Below, one piece after another: positions 1 to 37,169 of a DNA stretch of 64,000 bases; the stretch's first letter is position 1, and every line of letters begins with the position of its first letter. The translations under genes and the position numbers were made by a program. The notes beneath the pieces are model-generated. The model had not been told where the DNA came from. It saw only the letters and a program-made list of their open reading frames with translations, and ran no database searches. The stretch lies in NCBI RefSeq assembly GCF_032854445.1, contig NC_088302.1:11529338-11593337 (forward strand). Reading direction: 5' to 3'. This stretch comes from Liolophura sinensis. Lineage: Eukaryota; Mollusca; Polyplacophora; Chitonida; Chitonidae.

Positions 1-326
1 TATGTTGTTCATTAAATGGTTTATCTATGTAAGAAGAAACTAAATACTCCTTCTACAATTACATGTATACTGGCTATAAAGAGTACACCATACTTTAGAT
101 AAAGGGAAATGCTTATGTATGAACTAATAATTAAAAAAAAATGGCTAAGTGCTTTCTGAAATTATTTCTTGTCTCATTACTTTCAATATTTCTGTATGAA
201 GTTTGCAAGAGCAGTGTACGCTTGTGGAGGAGTATTGTCAGTTAACTTTTTTAAGCTCTCTGAAGGATCTTGTCTTGTCTTGCGTTGTCAAGTCTTGATA
301 TGGATATATTGACATGATAGAGTTAC
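1..326. other. KATNAL2 intron sequence at window edge
   Basis: AT-rich intronic DNA after the splice donor at 325-326 (minus strand). No exon, repeat family or other ORF is recognisable. Confidence 0.6.
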
Positions 327-27264
<26,938 letters not shown>

Positions 27265-29195
27265 GACAGAATTAAGCACATGAGACCACGAGTAAACGCA
27301 CCACCTCAATGTTTACGGTCGCGAAGACGATTCAATATGGCTGAATTACCCATCATCCTTCGCGGTAGTTGGCTTAACTGTTCGCATATGATCGGCCAAT
27401 ATGCATATTTCAAACGGTTCAAACAATACGAATGTATTATCCATTTTGTTGCTTATAACTGAAAGAAGAGATCTTGGGAAAGTACGGCCGGTAATTTAGG
27501 TTTTACAACCTTTACAGTTCTGAAACCAGCAACTTGGCAATATCAAGGACGACAACTCGGCTACTTTTATCAAACTGTGTCTTTAGAGTGATCCCTCTTG
27601 AATCAGAATTTGGTAGGTGTCGGAGACTGTGCGTAGGCCTAGCAGTTGTTCTATTATTTTGATAATACGTACACTTCTCAAAGTGGTGATGGAAATTGAA
27701 AAATTGCATTGCCATGACCAAAGTCCTGGGCAGCACTGGAGACGGCAGAGAGCTGGTGGGTATAAGAGGAGGCATAAGATTCCCATACAGAATATTCTTA
27801 CGGAACATATTCTAGACTAACTAGAACTACTTCCTATATACACTAGTTTTTTTTTTATCCCAATGAATAAAAGTCTACGCAGCTAATGCACCTAATTTAA
27901 ACTGGATTTGGGCACACGATCTCATTTCATGGCTATGGGATTGTGACAGTCTGAGATTTTCCTTTGAAGACAGCACACACTGGCTCATGATCATGAAATG
28001 AGGTCGCAAGCTCGAATCCAGCTCTACTTAATTCTACTTATGAAGTGCATGAGAGGTTTATCCTCGGGGGGCACGCTTTGGATCACTCGGCCAGCGAAGG
28101 TCAGTGGTTTCGTTTGTCATGTCGTGAATATTTATAGCACTACGGAATTTAAAAATTCTGCTGTTCAACCGTTCTCTGTTAATTTCTTTGAGTGACATTT
28201 AGAAGTTGATGAGGGATACACCAAGAAGTATAGCCTAACTAAAAATCAGTCTGAAAGATATTGTATATCTGTTAATTCACCTTAGGTAAATACACTGTAT
28301 CCAAACAGTTTTAAACGAATGTATGTTGAAATATTAAAATGGCAGGAAATTATAGCAGCTTGTAGAAGAGTAACTCAACGCAGCATTATATACTTCCAAA
28401 ACATGTATTGTTACATCTACCTTCCAGCCCTAGACAAGGATTTTTTCCGCTACACGTGGTACGTCATGGAATGACGTATACATGTACAGTGCCGTGTACA
28501 ATGACGTCATATCGCATTGTAAACACAATACCATGTAGGTAGGACACAACGATTTCCCTTCCTCTTAAAGGGCGTTGTATCAACTGGCGAATAACAAAAT
28601 AACTTGTGACTTCTAATAAAGTAATACATATGGCAAACTTTCAAGCTAACAAAAAGCTTGCTCTGGTAAAGGAACAGGTTGCATTAGAGCAGTTCGTACA
28701 AGTGCGGATTTGTCATTCATTTGACAAGTTAAACAGTGCTTTACAGCTTCTTCCACATCAGTATCCACTTTCAACCACCAATACAAATCACGTTGTCTCT
28801 CTTAGTTTTGTCAATGCTTTGGTGATTGGCATGTGCCAGTTGCAGCACTTCGGGAACGACAACTTGACTACCTCCGAAACATTGTTGTAAGCAGACAATT
28901 CGTCACGTATCGGAAAGTACGACTGTTGATTTACATGTTTGCGACATGTCTCTTTGGATGCCGTAGAACAATTTCACAAACATCGTCACAATCTTCCTCA
29001 ATGGCAGGAGTAGAGGTATTCATGGATAGTGGCGATAACGAGTCAGCGACGTTATTCTGCGTACCCGGCTTTAGTGAGTGAATGAGTGCTTGGAGTTTAA
29101 CGTTCTACTTAACAATTTTTCAGTCATATGACGACGACGTACCCGGCTTGAACGATAGTGCATAATTGTAATGCGTCAAAGGGGCATTCCATCTA
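27265..29195. other. Intergenic region upstream of KATNAL2
   Basis: Contains the KATNAL2 promoter by position. TGACGTCA-type palindromes occur near 28502-28512 (AATGACGTCATA). An open stretch at 28606-28890 (94 residues) is not assignable to a family. A tRNA B-box-like GCAAGCTCGAATCCAGCTC at 28006 may be an old SINE. Confidence 0.45.
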
Positions 29196-29199
29196 CAAC

Positions 29200-29884
29200 A
29201 GCCTAGTCAGAGCTTGGTGATCTGCTCGCAATTCGAACTTGGGACACCATTAATAAGTATGCCACTTTTCCACGGCCCACACACAAGCGAGTGCTTCACG
29301 TTTACCTGCGGAATACTTTATCTCCTATCTCAAAAGCGGCAGTGCTCCTTTTTCTGGAACAGGTGCATCGGTAAGTGCTTGTACTAGTTCACGGTTAGGG
29401 CGAATGCCCTGTGAATTAATCACATAGCACAGAATACCAAGTCGATCAGTACTGAACTAGCATTTCTCATTCAAGGTGATGTTCGCATTCTTCAAACGCT
29501 GTAGTACTGCGCGTAAGTAATGGACATGCTCAGCTTGTGTTTTACCGTATACCATGATGCGGTAATTTTCTCAATAATATCGGTCTCCTCAAGACATTTG
29601 AGTTCTTTAGAAACAGCGTCGCGTATCGCAAGAGGGAGTCTGCGTAACTTCTCTTGTACTGGAGTGACATCGTTTGAGTAGTGTAACTGGTGATGCTTGG
29701 TGCATTTGAATTGCATGGTTCAAGTGCTTCTCTGGCCAAATATTTATGAAACACTTTCAAACTAAGCACAGAAACATCAGAGGCCGTATCAAACGCTAAG
29801 TTCAAGAGTTCACTTTTACCACACATTGTACAACCTTTTTCATAGGATTGACAGAAGTAAACTCTAAGAACCAAAGATAACATA
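29200..29884 (-). pseudogene. Ty3/gypsy-type retrotransposon pol remnant
   Basis: Read leftward: aspartic-protease-like FDTASDVSVLSLKVF (about 29790), then the RT entry region KLRRLPLAIRDAVSKEL and LEETDIIEKI (about 29590-29670), RT-thumb-like VINSQGIRPN (about 29400), and an RNase H-like stretch near 29260-29300. Several frames are needed and there is no LTR, so it is an old, internally deleted copy. Confidence 0.75.
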
Positions 29885-30251
29885 ATGGTTCAAGATAGGG
29901 TTTACGCTGAATAACACTATTCAGCTCCTATAAATTAGGAATATCCAAAAAAACAAAATCTTCTGCAATTTCCGTTAGCTTTGGTGTGCTAATATTTGTT
30001 AAGTGATGTTGAATGAGGCAAACGTGATGTCGAGTAAGGCCGTCAAGTAGGTTTGAGAGTGCTGCAATCATTTTTGGCTATATGCGTCACACGAAGCAAA
30101 GTGGAAATCACAGAAACCTTATTGTTTCAATAATGTCCTCCAAAACTTACAATACCGATTTCAATACACCGTAATCTTGTACTATTCGCCAATTTTCTTC
30201 ACTACAGCGTATAGAGATAGGCCTATATAACGGTTTTGGTCCAGAATAAGG

Positions 30252-30368
30252 ACTTTATGTAAGCAAGGACAGTTGTTGAATGAACTGACTCCACGTGGGT
30301 AAAATGGTGTGTCCAAAAATATTTTGTATTTTATTCTCATTATGTAACTGTCCTTGCTTACATAAAGT
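30252..30368. repeat. Perfect 23-bp inverted repeat with 71-bp loop
   Basis: ACTTTATGTAAGCAAGGACA followed by GTT at 30252-30274 is exactly complemented at 30346-30368. It could form a long hairpin or mark the ends of a tiny foldback element. Confidence 0.75.
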
Positions 30369-30822
30369 TAAATTAAACTGGCTTACGGTTAATACCTTTG
30401 TGACGTCCGCTAACCACTGAAATTTTAAAAGCACACGCACACGCACATAGTAAGATTAGTTAGGTCTATACATGTTTTCTGACCTTATCACTTAAAAATT
30501 CGTTGATGTTTAACGGGTGATCATGACATTTATATGAAAAAGCAGTCAGGTTTTGGAGCCAAGGAACACTGTTCTTAAAGAAAGTGTTAAAAAACAATAT
30601 CAGCAGTAACGTCATCATTGACACCACTCACATTGTGAGCATGAACTAACGTCACAGACGTCTATTAAACATCACTAGGGGCAGATAGCCGGGAAGAAAA
30701 CACTGCTTTGTCACGTCATAAACACTAATCTCTCTTCAACTTGGATGAACCAATGAACGTCTCCGAATACTGATTGTTACGTCATCGTGTCGGCCACTTT
30801 CTATGATGGCAAAGGAATAAAG

Positions 30823-33800
30823 ATGGAGGTGGGCGGCGTCGTTCACGTCCAGACACGGTCTGGGAGGAGGCACAAGTACTTCACACGCAGTAAATCTAGT
30901 CTCAACTCAGATGAGCTGCTAGAGGTTTGTAGGCGATTTTAACCAACATTCCATGACAGCACGGACAGTGTGTGTCATCAAAAGTGTCTGACGTATGACA
31001 GTCAAATTCATAGGCCCAAACTCAATAGGAATACATGTGCACGGTATCCTCCGATAGCTATAGTATTTTCACATTTCTACAATTAATAATTGGTCTTATT
31101 TCAGATCTTTTCCCGCCCAAGACAGCTGGGATCAAACTTGTCTATTATTAGTTGTTTTAAGTAATATTTTCGCTTTTTGAAGGTATATTTATCATCAGTT
31201 TGTATGGTTAAAATACATTTTTTACCCCACCATGATGCTGGTCGTCGTCATATAAGTGAAATATTCCTGAGTGCGGCGTAAAACACCAATCAAATAAACA
31301 AATAAAACACAATCCACTGCACATCTTTAAACCTAAATTACCATTGGGCCGGGAAACTATACCACTACGTTAGTGTTTGCTCCTTGTAAAGCCGTCATGG
31401 TGATTTATATGCCAGTTTCAAAGGAGATGGTATACATAATTTTTAATCAATACGTGGAAAGGTCTGTCAGCAACATGCGAATGGTCGTGAGTTTCCCCCG
31501 GGCTTGGCTCGCTTTCCTCCCACCATAATGCTGGCCGCTGTCGTGTAAGTGAAATACTCTTGAGTACGGCATTAACCTCCATTCAGATAAATAAATTAAA
31601 TAATTCTTGGCATTTAACGTCCCTTTCAACAATTTGTTTTGGTCAAATCGCAAAGGTGCTCCTATCTACAGATCGGTCATATACCCAAACGCCATTCACA
31701 TACCGAAATGAATTCACAACGGTGACAGGATGCTACAACTAGTCACTCCTGTCTGACAAATACGTAAAGTCAACAAAACTTAACGTTGATCGCTAAGCAA
31801 AAGGAATGTGAAGGCTGCAGCCTAAGTCTAAAGCTTAATATAACGACAGGCACGCACCAATGCATTTGTTGGTGAAAACAATACCTGAAAACAATGAGTA
31901 ACTCCATGCTTCGAAAAATCCATTCTGTTACTATTCCCAGATATAAAGAAATTTATACGATGTTGTGATGCAGGTAATTAATTATTCCCTTTCCAGCGAC
32001 AAAAATTGCGTGTGCACGCTGCTATGACTCGATCCAGAGTTGAACGGATGTTCCGCTTACTTGGTCAAAGCCCAAGTCAGTCGTGTCGTTCAAACAAAAG
32101 ACGAGGACAGCTTCCGTATATCCCTACTGTATATGGCGTTGTTTCTTATGAGGGAAGGATGTCATATCTAGTGCCATGACTGGTGTCAGGTCAGGTGTCA
32201 GGGCATGATGCTCCAGTGAGGCAGCACTATGAAAACAATATGATTTCACTATAGCGGACAATAATACTGTTGTGATATTACCGAAGTAATGTTAAAAGCG
32301 ACGTTATACGTGTTCAAAGATGTAATTAATTTCCTCTTTTATCGTCTTACTCAAGAATGTTTCACTCACATGACAGCGGTCATGTTATGGGTGGAGGAAA
32401 TTGGAGAAACCCCTCTGAGCTGAATTTAAATCTGCGACCTCGTCTTTCAGAATACTTAGACTGTTGTTGTATATCACACTTAGCAAAGTTTCAGTCTTGA
32501 ATTTTTTCGTACGTTTTCATTTCTGTATAAAAGAGAATCTTTGTTACGTTTTAAGGGCAGTGACATTAAACAGCCAAACAAAGAAGAGTCGACGAGAAAG
32601 GAGGGAAAAGAGGAAGCCGATAAGAACACGAGTAATAACATTGATTCTAAGGCGAACCGGAAGAGGGGTCATGGTTACCTTGCGCATGCTCCATTGTCTC
32701 CAAACAAACCTCCTACCAAAAGCTGTCGGGACATTAAGAGACACGTGTCTTTCATGGATGACAGGTCAGCATCCACATCCAGGGTGTGCTTCTCGAGCTC
32801 CACGTCAAGTCTGAACAAAGGTGAGATGAGCAAGCACACTTCGTTTAGGAAATCTCCGACGGCACTAACCAAAGATGACCACGACATCTGTCAAAGTGAA
32901 TCGGAGATTTCTTTCAAGATTTTGGATAGTTCTTCGTCTTGTGCTAAAACCAGAGGCCCGGGATCTCCACCAGATGCCGGTTTGAAGTGGTTGAATTTCC
33001 GGGACGCCAAAAGAGATCATCACAGTGAAATATTCAAATGCGGCGTTGAAGGAGAGCGCAGCTCTGATTGGTCATCTCGGGCGATCCACAGTCTGAGCGA
33101 CGTTGACATCCCTAACGTTTCCAGAAGTCGCGTTTTGCTAAACTACCATCAGGACGGGTCCATTGATCTTTTGGGGGAAGGAGAGTACGGATATGTTGTT
33201 AGGGGCATTTTGAAGGGGGCACGAATGGACACGGACATCGTAGCCAAGTACTTCAAGAAGGACCGTTCCTCCCTTGAAGACATCTTGGACGAGGCTAGAG
33301 TTCTTCTCTATTTACAAGACACCGGATATGTGCCAAGAGTGTACGGCCTGATAGAAGCAAACAGGAAAGACTGCGATCCGATTTTAATCCAGGAATGTTT
33401 TGGGGATGGCGTAACTCTGGACGATTTGCTAGATCGAAAAATTTCCAAGAAAGTATGGTTAAGCATTTGCCTGCAGGTAGCCAATGGCCTGTGGAAAATA
33501 CACCAGAAAGGCGTGCTGATAAACGACATTAAACTAGATAACATTTTAGTGGACTACAAAGGCGACATACAGCACATCCGATTCATTGATATGGGCATCG
33601 CCACCTTCCGGTCCAGTTATGTCAGCAGTGGAACGGAAGCCGCTATGGCTGAGTGCAGCCATCTTGCACCGGAAGTTCGGAAACTCAAGCCCAGCTCTCC
33701 CAAATCCGACATTTACGGGCTGGGATTCGTGATGAAAACAATCGGACGTCAAGCTTTCATAGAAGAACTTGTGGCTCTGGGCAACAAATTGATGTCGGAT

Positions 33801-33869
33801 AAGCCCAATCAGCGGTGCTCCCTACCTATTACTATAGCTCGACTAAATTCCCTTTCGCGAAACGTGTAA
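30823..33869 (+). CDS. Protein kinase-like gene with atypical catalytic motifs
   Basis: Proposed exons: 30823-30924 (ATG start, MEVGGVVHVQ), 31997-32128, 32556-33869, all phase 0, about 515 residues. Splice sites: donors AGAG|GTTTGT and TACT|GTATAT (weak), acceptors CTTTCCAG and TTTTAAG. The long last exon has no suitable ATG at its start, which supports splicing. Numbering from 32541: a Ser/Lys-rich N-terminus, glycine loop GEGEYGYV (212-219), Lys236 in VAKYF, helix-C Glu251, catalytic loop INDIKLDN (327-334) keeping Asp329 and Asn334 but lacking the His-Arg of HRD, DMG (350-352) for DFG, and LAPEV for APE. The kinase C-lobe is short. A polyadenylation signal AATAAA lies at about 34049. The family is not identified; activity is plausible because Lys, both Asp and Asn are kept. 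Confidence 0.8.
31229..31311 (+). repeat. SINE 3' fragment
   Basis: CATATAAGTGAAATATTCCT, then AAAACACCAATCAAATAAAC. In intron 1 of the kinase-like gene. Confidence 0.7.
31450..31607 (+). repeat. SINE fragment
   Basis: GGAAAGGTCTGTCAGCAACA through ATAATGCTGGCCGC to GTGAAATACTCTTGAGTACG; lacks the tRNA head. In intron 1 of the kinase-like gene. Confidence 0.75.
32160..32232 (-). repeat. Fragment of the 41.7/42.1 kb dispersed repeat
   Basis: GTGCCATGACTGGTGTCAGG and GGCATGATGCTCCAGTGAGG match, with changes, the minus-strand form at 42100-42135. In intron 2 of the kinase-like gene. Confidence 0.5.
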
Positions 33870-34830
33870 AAAAGAAAAAAAAATGCCTCCTCAAATTTCA
33901 AGAATGGTCATTATATTTTATATTTGAAAAAATAGAAAAAAATTCCAAAAGATCGTTCATATCTTAATCCAAAAGGAAGAACAATTTCATCATTAAATTG
34001 ATGTATTCATCAAGCAATGTCATTACAAGAGGCTTCCTGTGTTTCACTAAATAAACTTTACGAGTGATTTAATGCCGTTCAGACTTTTTGTTTTATAGTC
34101 ATTTTACATTTGCAAATTGGGTGGGTTTTTTTTTCGATAGCATGCCTAATACTTTAGTTCAGACATAGGTGTGAAGATGAGGGCATGCGTGAGATCCTCA
34201 GTATTACGGGAAGTTACTACAGTTATATTCATTATGTTAGGAAACTTATACGCAAGGCCATTGCACAATGCTGCTGTGACATTTTTGGCATTAACATAAA
34301 CGATGCAATGCTAAAGTTCTAACCAGTCCTGTTGTAACATAAGCTCGAATTAAAATAATGCTTGGATGGCGAATTTGTAAATTCCCCCATGCCAATTGTT
34401 GAACTTCTTTGTGACAAAAGGCTGCCAGCGGTGCCCTTTTCATGAAGACGTTCATCAACATAGGGTGCAAATCTGTGCAAATAAATAAATATTGAGGTAA
34501 TATGCAGTGTAATGGTCAAAATCAAGGTAGCGTGATAATTAGTATCTTCTCATGTTATTGCAGAGGTACCTTTTGCCGGAATGGTTATCTGCTTCAGGTA
34601 TCTAGGTCTGCGGATTTTATGGACGAGGCCTTTAATTTTAGCAACCCTCTCTAAATCTCCAGATTTAGCATACACTATAGTGTTCCGATGAAATGTGAAT
34701 AGTCAATTTTTGTCGTCGAAAGAAATAAACCATATCAACTTTAGCTTTTCGTTCGACTAGTCGCAAATACGACAAATCGCAATGCTATTATCCTCACTTT
34801 GTGGTATTGTATTCACACCATTCTCGTTCT
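33870..34830. other. 3' flank of the kinase-like gene
   Basis: Likely 3' UTR to about 34070, then AT-rich intergenic DNA. Nothing else recognised. Confidence 0.5.
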
Positions 34831-34844
34831 TTACACCATTCTCA

Positions 34845-35565
34845 CCTGCAGTTGTCTTCTTACTATTACCACTGTCTGAAGTTGTCTTCTTACTATTACC
34901 ACTGTCTGAAGTTGTCTTCATGCTATTACCACTGTCTGAAGATGTCTTCTTACTTTTACCACTGTCTAAAGATGTCTTCTTCACTATTACCACTGTCTGA
35001 AGTTGTCTTCTTACTATTACCACTGTCTGAAGATGTCTTCTTACTATTACCACTGTCTGAAGATGTCTTCTTACTATTACCACTGTCTGAAGATGTCTTC
35101 TTACTTTTACCACTGTCTAAAGATGTCTTCTTCACTATTACCACTGTCTGGAGTTGTCTTCTTACTATTACCACTGTCTGGAGTTGTCTTCTTACTATTA
35201 CCACTGTCTGAAGATGTCTTCTTACTATTACCACTGTCTGAAGATGTCTTCTTACTTTTACCACTGTCTAAAGATGTCTTCTTCACTATTACCACTGTCT
35301 GGAGTTGTCTTCTTACTATTACCACTGTCTGCAGTTGTCTTCTTACTATTACCACTGTCTGAAGATGTCTTCTTACTATTACCACTGTCTGAAGATGTCT
35401 TCTTACTTTTACCACTGTCTAAATATGTCTTTTTCACTATTACCACTGTCTGGAGTTGTCTTCTTACTATTACCACTGTCTGAAGTTGTCTTCTTACTAT
35501 TACCACTGTCTGGAGTTGTCTTCTTACTATCACCCCCGTCTAGAGTTGTCTTGACGCCGTTCTTT
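34845..35565. repeat. 30-bp tandem array with 151-bp higher-order period
   Basis: Unit TCTGAAGATGTCTTCTTACT plus ATTACCACTG, 30 bp. Every fifth unit is 31 bp (extra base in CTTCACTATT, preceded by TCTAAAGATG). These long units fall at about 34981, 35132, 35283 and 35434, i.e. 151 bp apart. The extra base rotates the frame, which is why overlapping repeat ORFs appear in all three plus frames. Confidence 0.92.
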
Positions 35566-35639
35566 CTTTTTTTCTGGGTTATCATAAGCCCTTCTCACTT
35601 CCTTGAGCCTTTTCACACAGTTTTCGCTTTCCTCATTTG

Positions 35640-36085
35640 TCTATAAGGCATTCTGGTTTTCGTTAACTCTGTCCAAACCGTTCTGGCTTTCATGAGTTTC
35701 GTTCAAATCGCTGTCGCTTTCTTCACATCGTTTTGGCAATCATCTCGCCTTCTTTAGCTCTGTTCAAACAGTTTTCTGGACTTCTGTTCAAACCTTTCTC
35801 AGTTTTATGAGTTCTGTTCAAACTGTTCTCCTTTTCTGGAGTTCTGTTCAATCTGTACTCACTTCATGAGTTCTTTTCAAACCGTTCTCGCTTTCTGGAA
35901 TTCTGTTCAAACGGTTCTCCATTTCATGAGTTCCGTTCAAACCGTTCTCGCTTTCTGGAATTCTGTTCAAACCGTTCTCGCTTTCATGAGTTCTGTTCAA
36001 ACCGTTTGCGCTTTCTGGAGTTCTGTGTATTCAAACCGTTCTCGCTTTCTTAAGGCCTCTCCAAACCGTCGTCGCTTTCTGGAGG
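35640..36085. repeat. Second degenerate 30-bp tandem array
   Basis: Units of the type GTTCAAACCGTTCTCGCTTT alternating with TCTGGAATTCT or CATGAGTTCT. Diverged at both ends. On the minus strand one frame gives a Glu/Ser/Asn-rich decapeptide repeat, but stops and shifts are frequent. Confidence 0.8.
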
Positions 36086-36149
36086 TCGATGGCTGCAAAC
36101 TGTCTACGTACTTGTCGTTCTGGTTTTCTAACACTGTTCTCGCTTTCTC

Positions 36150-36670
36150 TAAACGTCTCTCTGAAGAACTCAACGCTCTGATACACGTACCGTATAAGGA
36201 CAGATCTACTTGGGATTTCTCCACTCTCTACTATTCCTCATGCGGATTTAATACATAAAATTTCATCACTAATTGTTTCGGTGTTCAATAAAACCGGTCA
36301 CCGCTATATTAACGTCAAAGGCTACAAAGCCTTCTTCAGTTCCTCTGCGTAGAAGGATTAGCATGCATGGGATGTTTCCATGTTCATTGAGTTGCTTGAA
36401 TTTCTCATTTACAACATCTATGTGAAATTTGGGGAAACCGTATATCAACAGTGTATAGGTATTCCGATGGGTACAAATTGTGCCCCCTCCCCCTCTCCTC
36501 CTTTTGGCTGACATTTACCTGTTCTCATATGAATACGACTATATGCAGAAAACTATTAAGGAGTAATTATCACCAGGTCGAATCTTTCTCATTTACTAAA
36601 AGGTATATTGATGATCTATTAGCGTTAAACAATCCAGATATAGCAAAGCCTGTGAAAGATATTTAACCAC
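36150..36670 (+). pseudogene. Penelope-like reverse transcriptase remnant
   Basis: TWDFSTLY (about 36208), a VKFGETVYQQCIGIPMGTNC stretch (about 36420-36485) and the catalytic box RYIDDLLALNNPD (about 36601-36640) occur in order on the plus strand in different frames with stops between. The sequence style (IPMGTNCAP and YIDD) matches Penelope-like elements better than LINE or LTR types. It is non-functional. Confidence 0.75.
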
Positions 36671-36929
36671 CTTCGCTGTATTTAAAGCAAGCCACAGGTC
36701 CCGAAGGGTCCTGCATATTTCGTGTACATGTCTCACCTTGTAGCATTTGTTCGATCCTGCGTGTTGTGTGACGATTTCAGTCAACGTCACAAATTATTAC
36801 TGCAAAAACTAGTGTGTCAATGTTATTCTATCAAACGCTTTCACTCATAAGTTTCAGAATGTTTTAGAATGAGTATAATTCTCTTGTAAGTAAATATGGA
36901 CAGAACGTCCAGAATCTCTGGAGCTTTGC

Positions 36930-37165
36930 TTCATGATTGTGTCTAATTCCGCTTAACCCGGGTCTAGGGGGCTGCATATTCATCGCGTTGAATTAGTTCG
37001 CCACTTTGGATATATGAACAGTTGCAATCAAAGCGCAGCTGAGATACATATTTTGTTATCGACAACTGATATTTTAGCATGGTAGGCCTACACAATTTGA
37101 CTCAATCGCCTAGAATATACTTTCCTTCTTTCCAACATCACTGAAAACTGTTGACTGCTTCTCTT
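36930..37165 (+). repeat. Dispersed non-coding repeat, copy A
   Basis: TCTAATTCCGCTTAACCCGG, then GAACAGTTGCAATCAAAG and a degenerate CACTGAAAACTGTTGAC. The same order occurs at 55150-55345; a shorter match (TTACAATCAAAGCGCAACG) lies at 48802. Confidence 0.6.
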
Positions 37166-37169
37166 TGCA

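Noticed and set aside
28606-28890. 94-codon ORF between KATNAL2 and the gypsy remnant
   Set aside because: No family recognised and no splice partner. It could be an exon, but there is no positive evidence.
34757-35646. Repeat-protein gene in the 30-bp array
   Set aside because: Every 151 bp an extra base changes the frame on both strands, so no long consistent frame exists, and no splice or start context was found.
36269-36514. Minus-strand 81-codon ORF as a gene
   Set aside because: It is antisense to the Penelope-like RT remnant on the plus strand.
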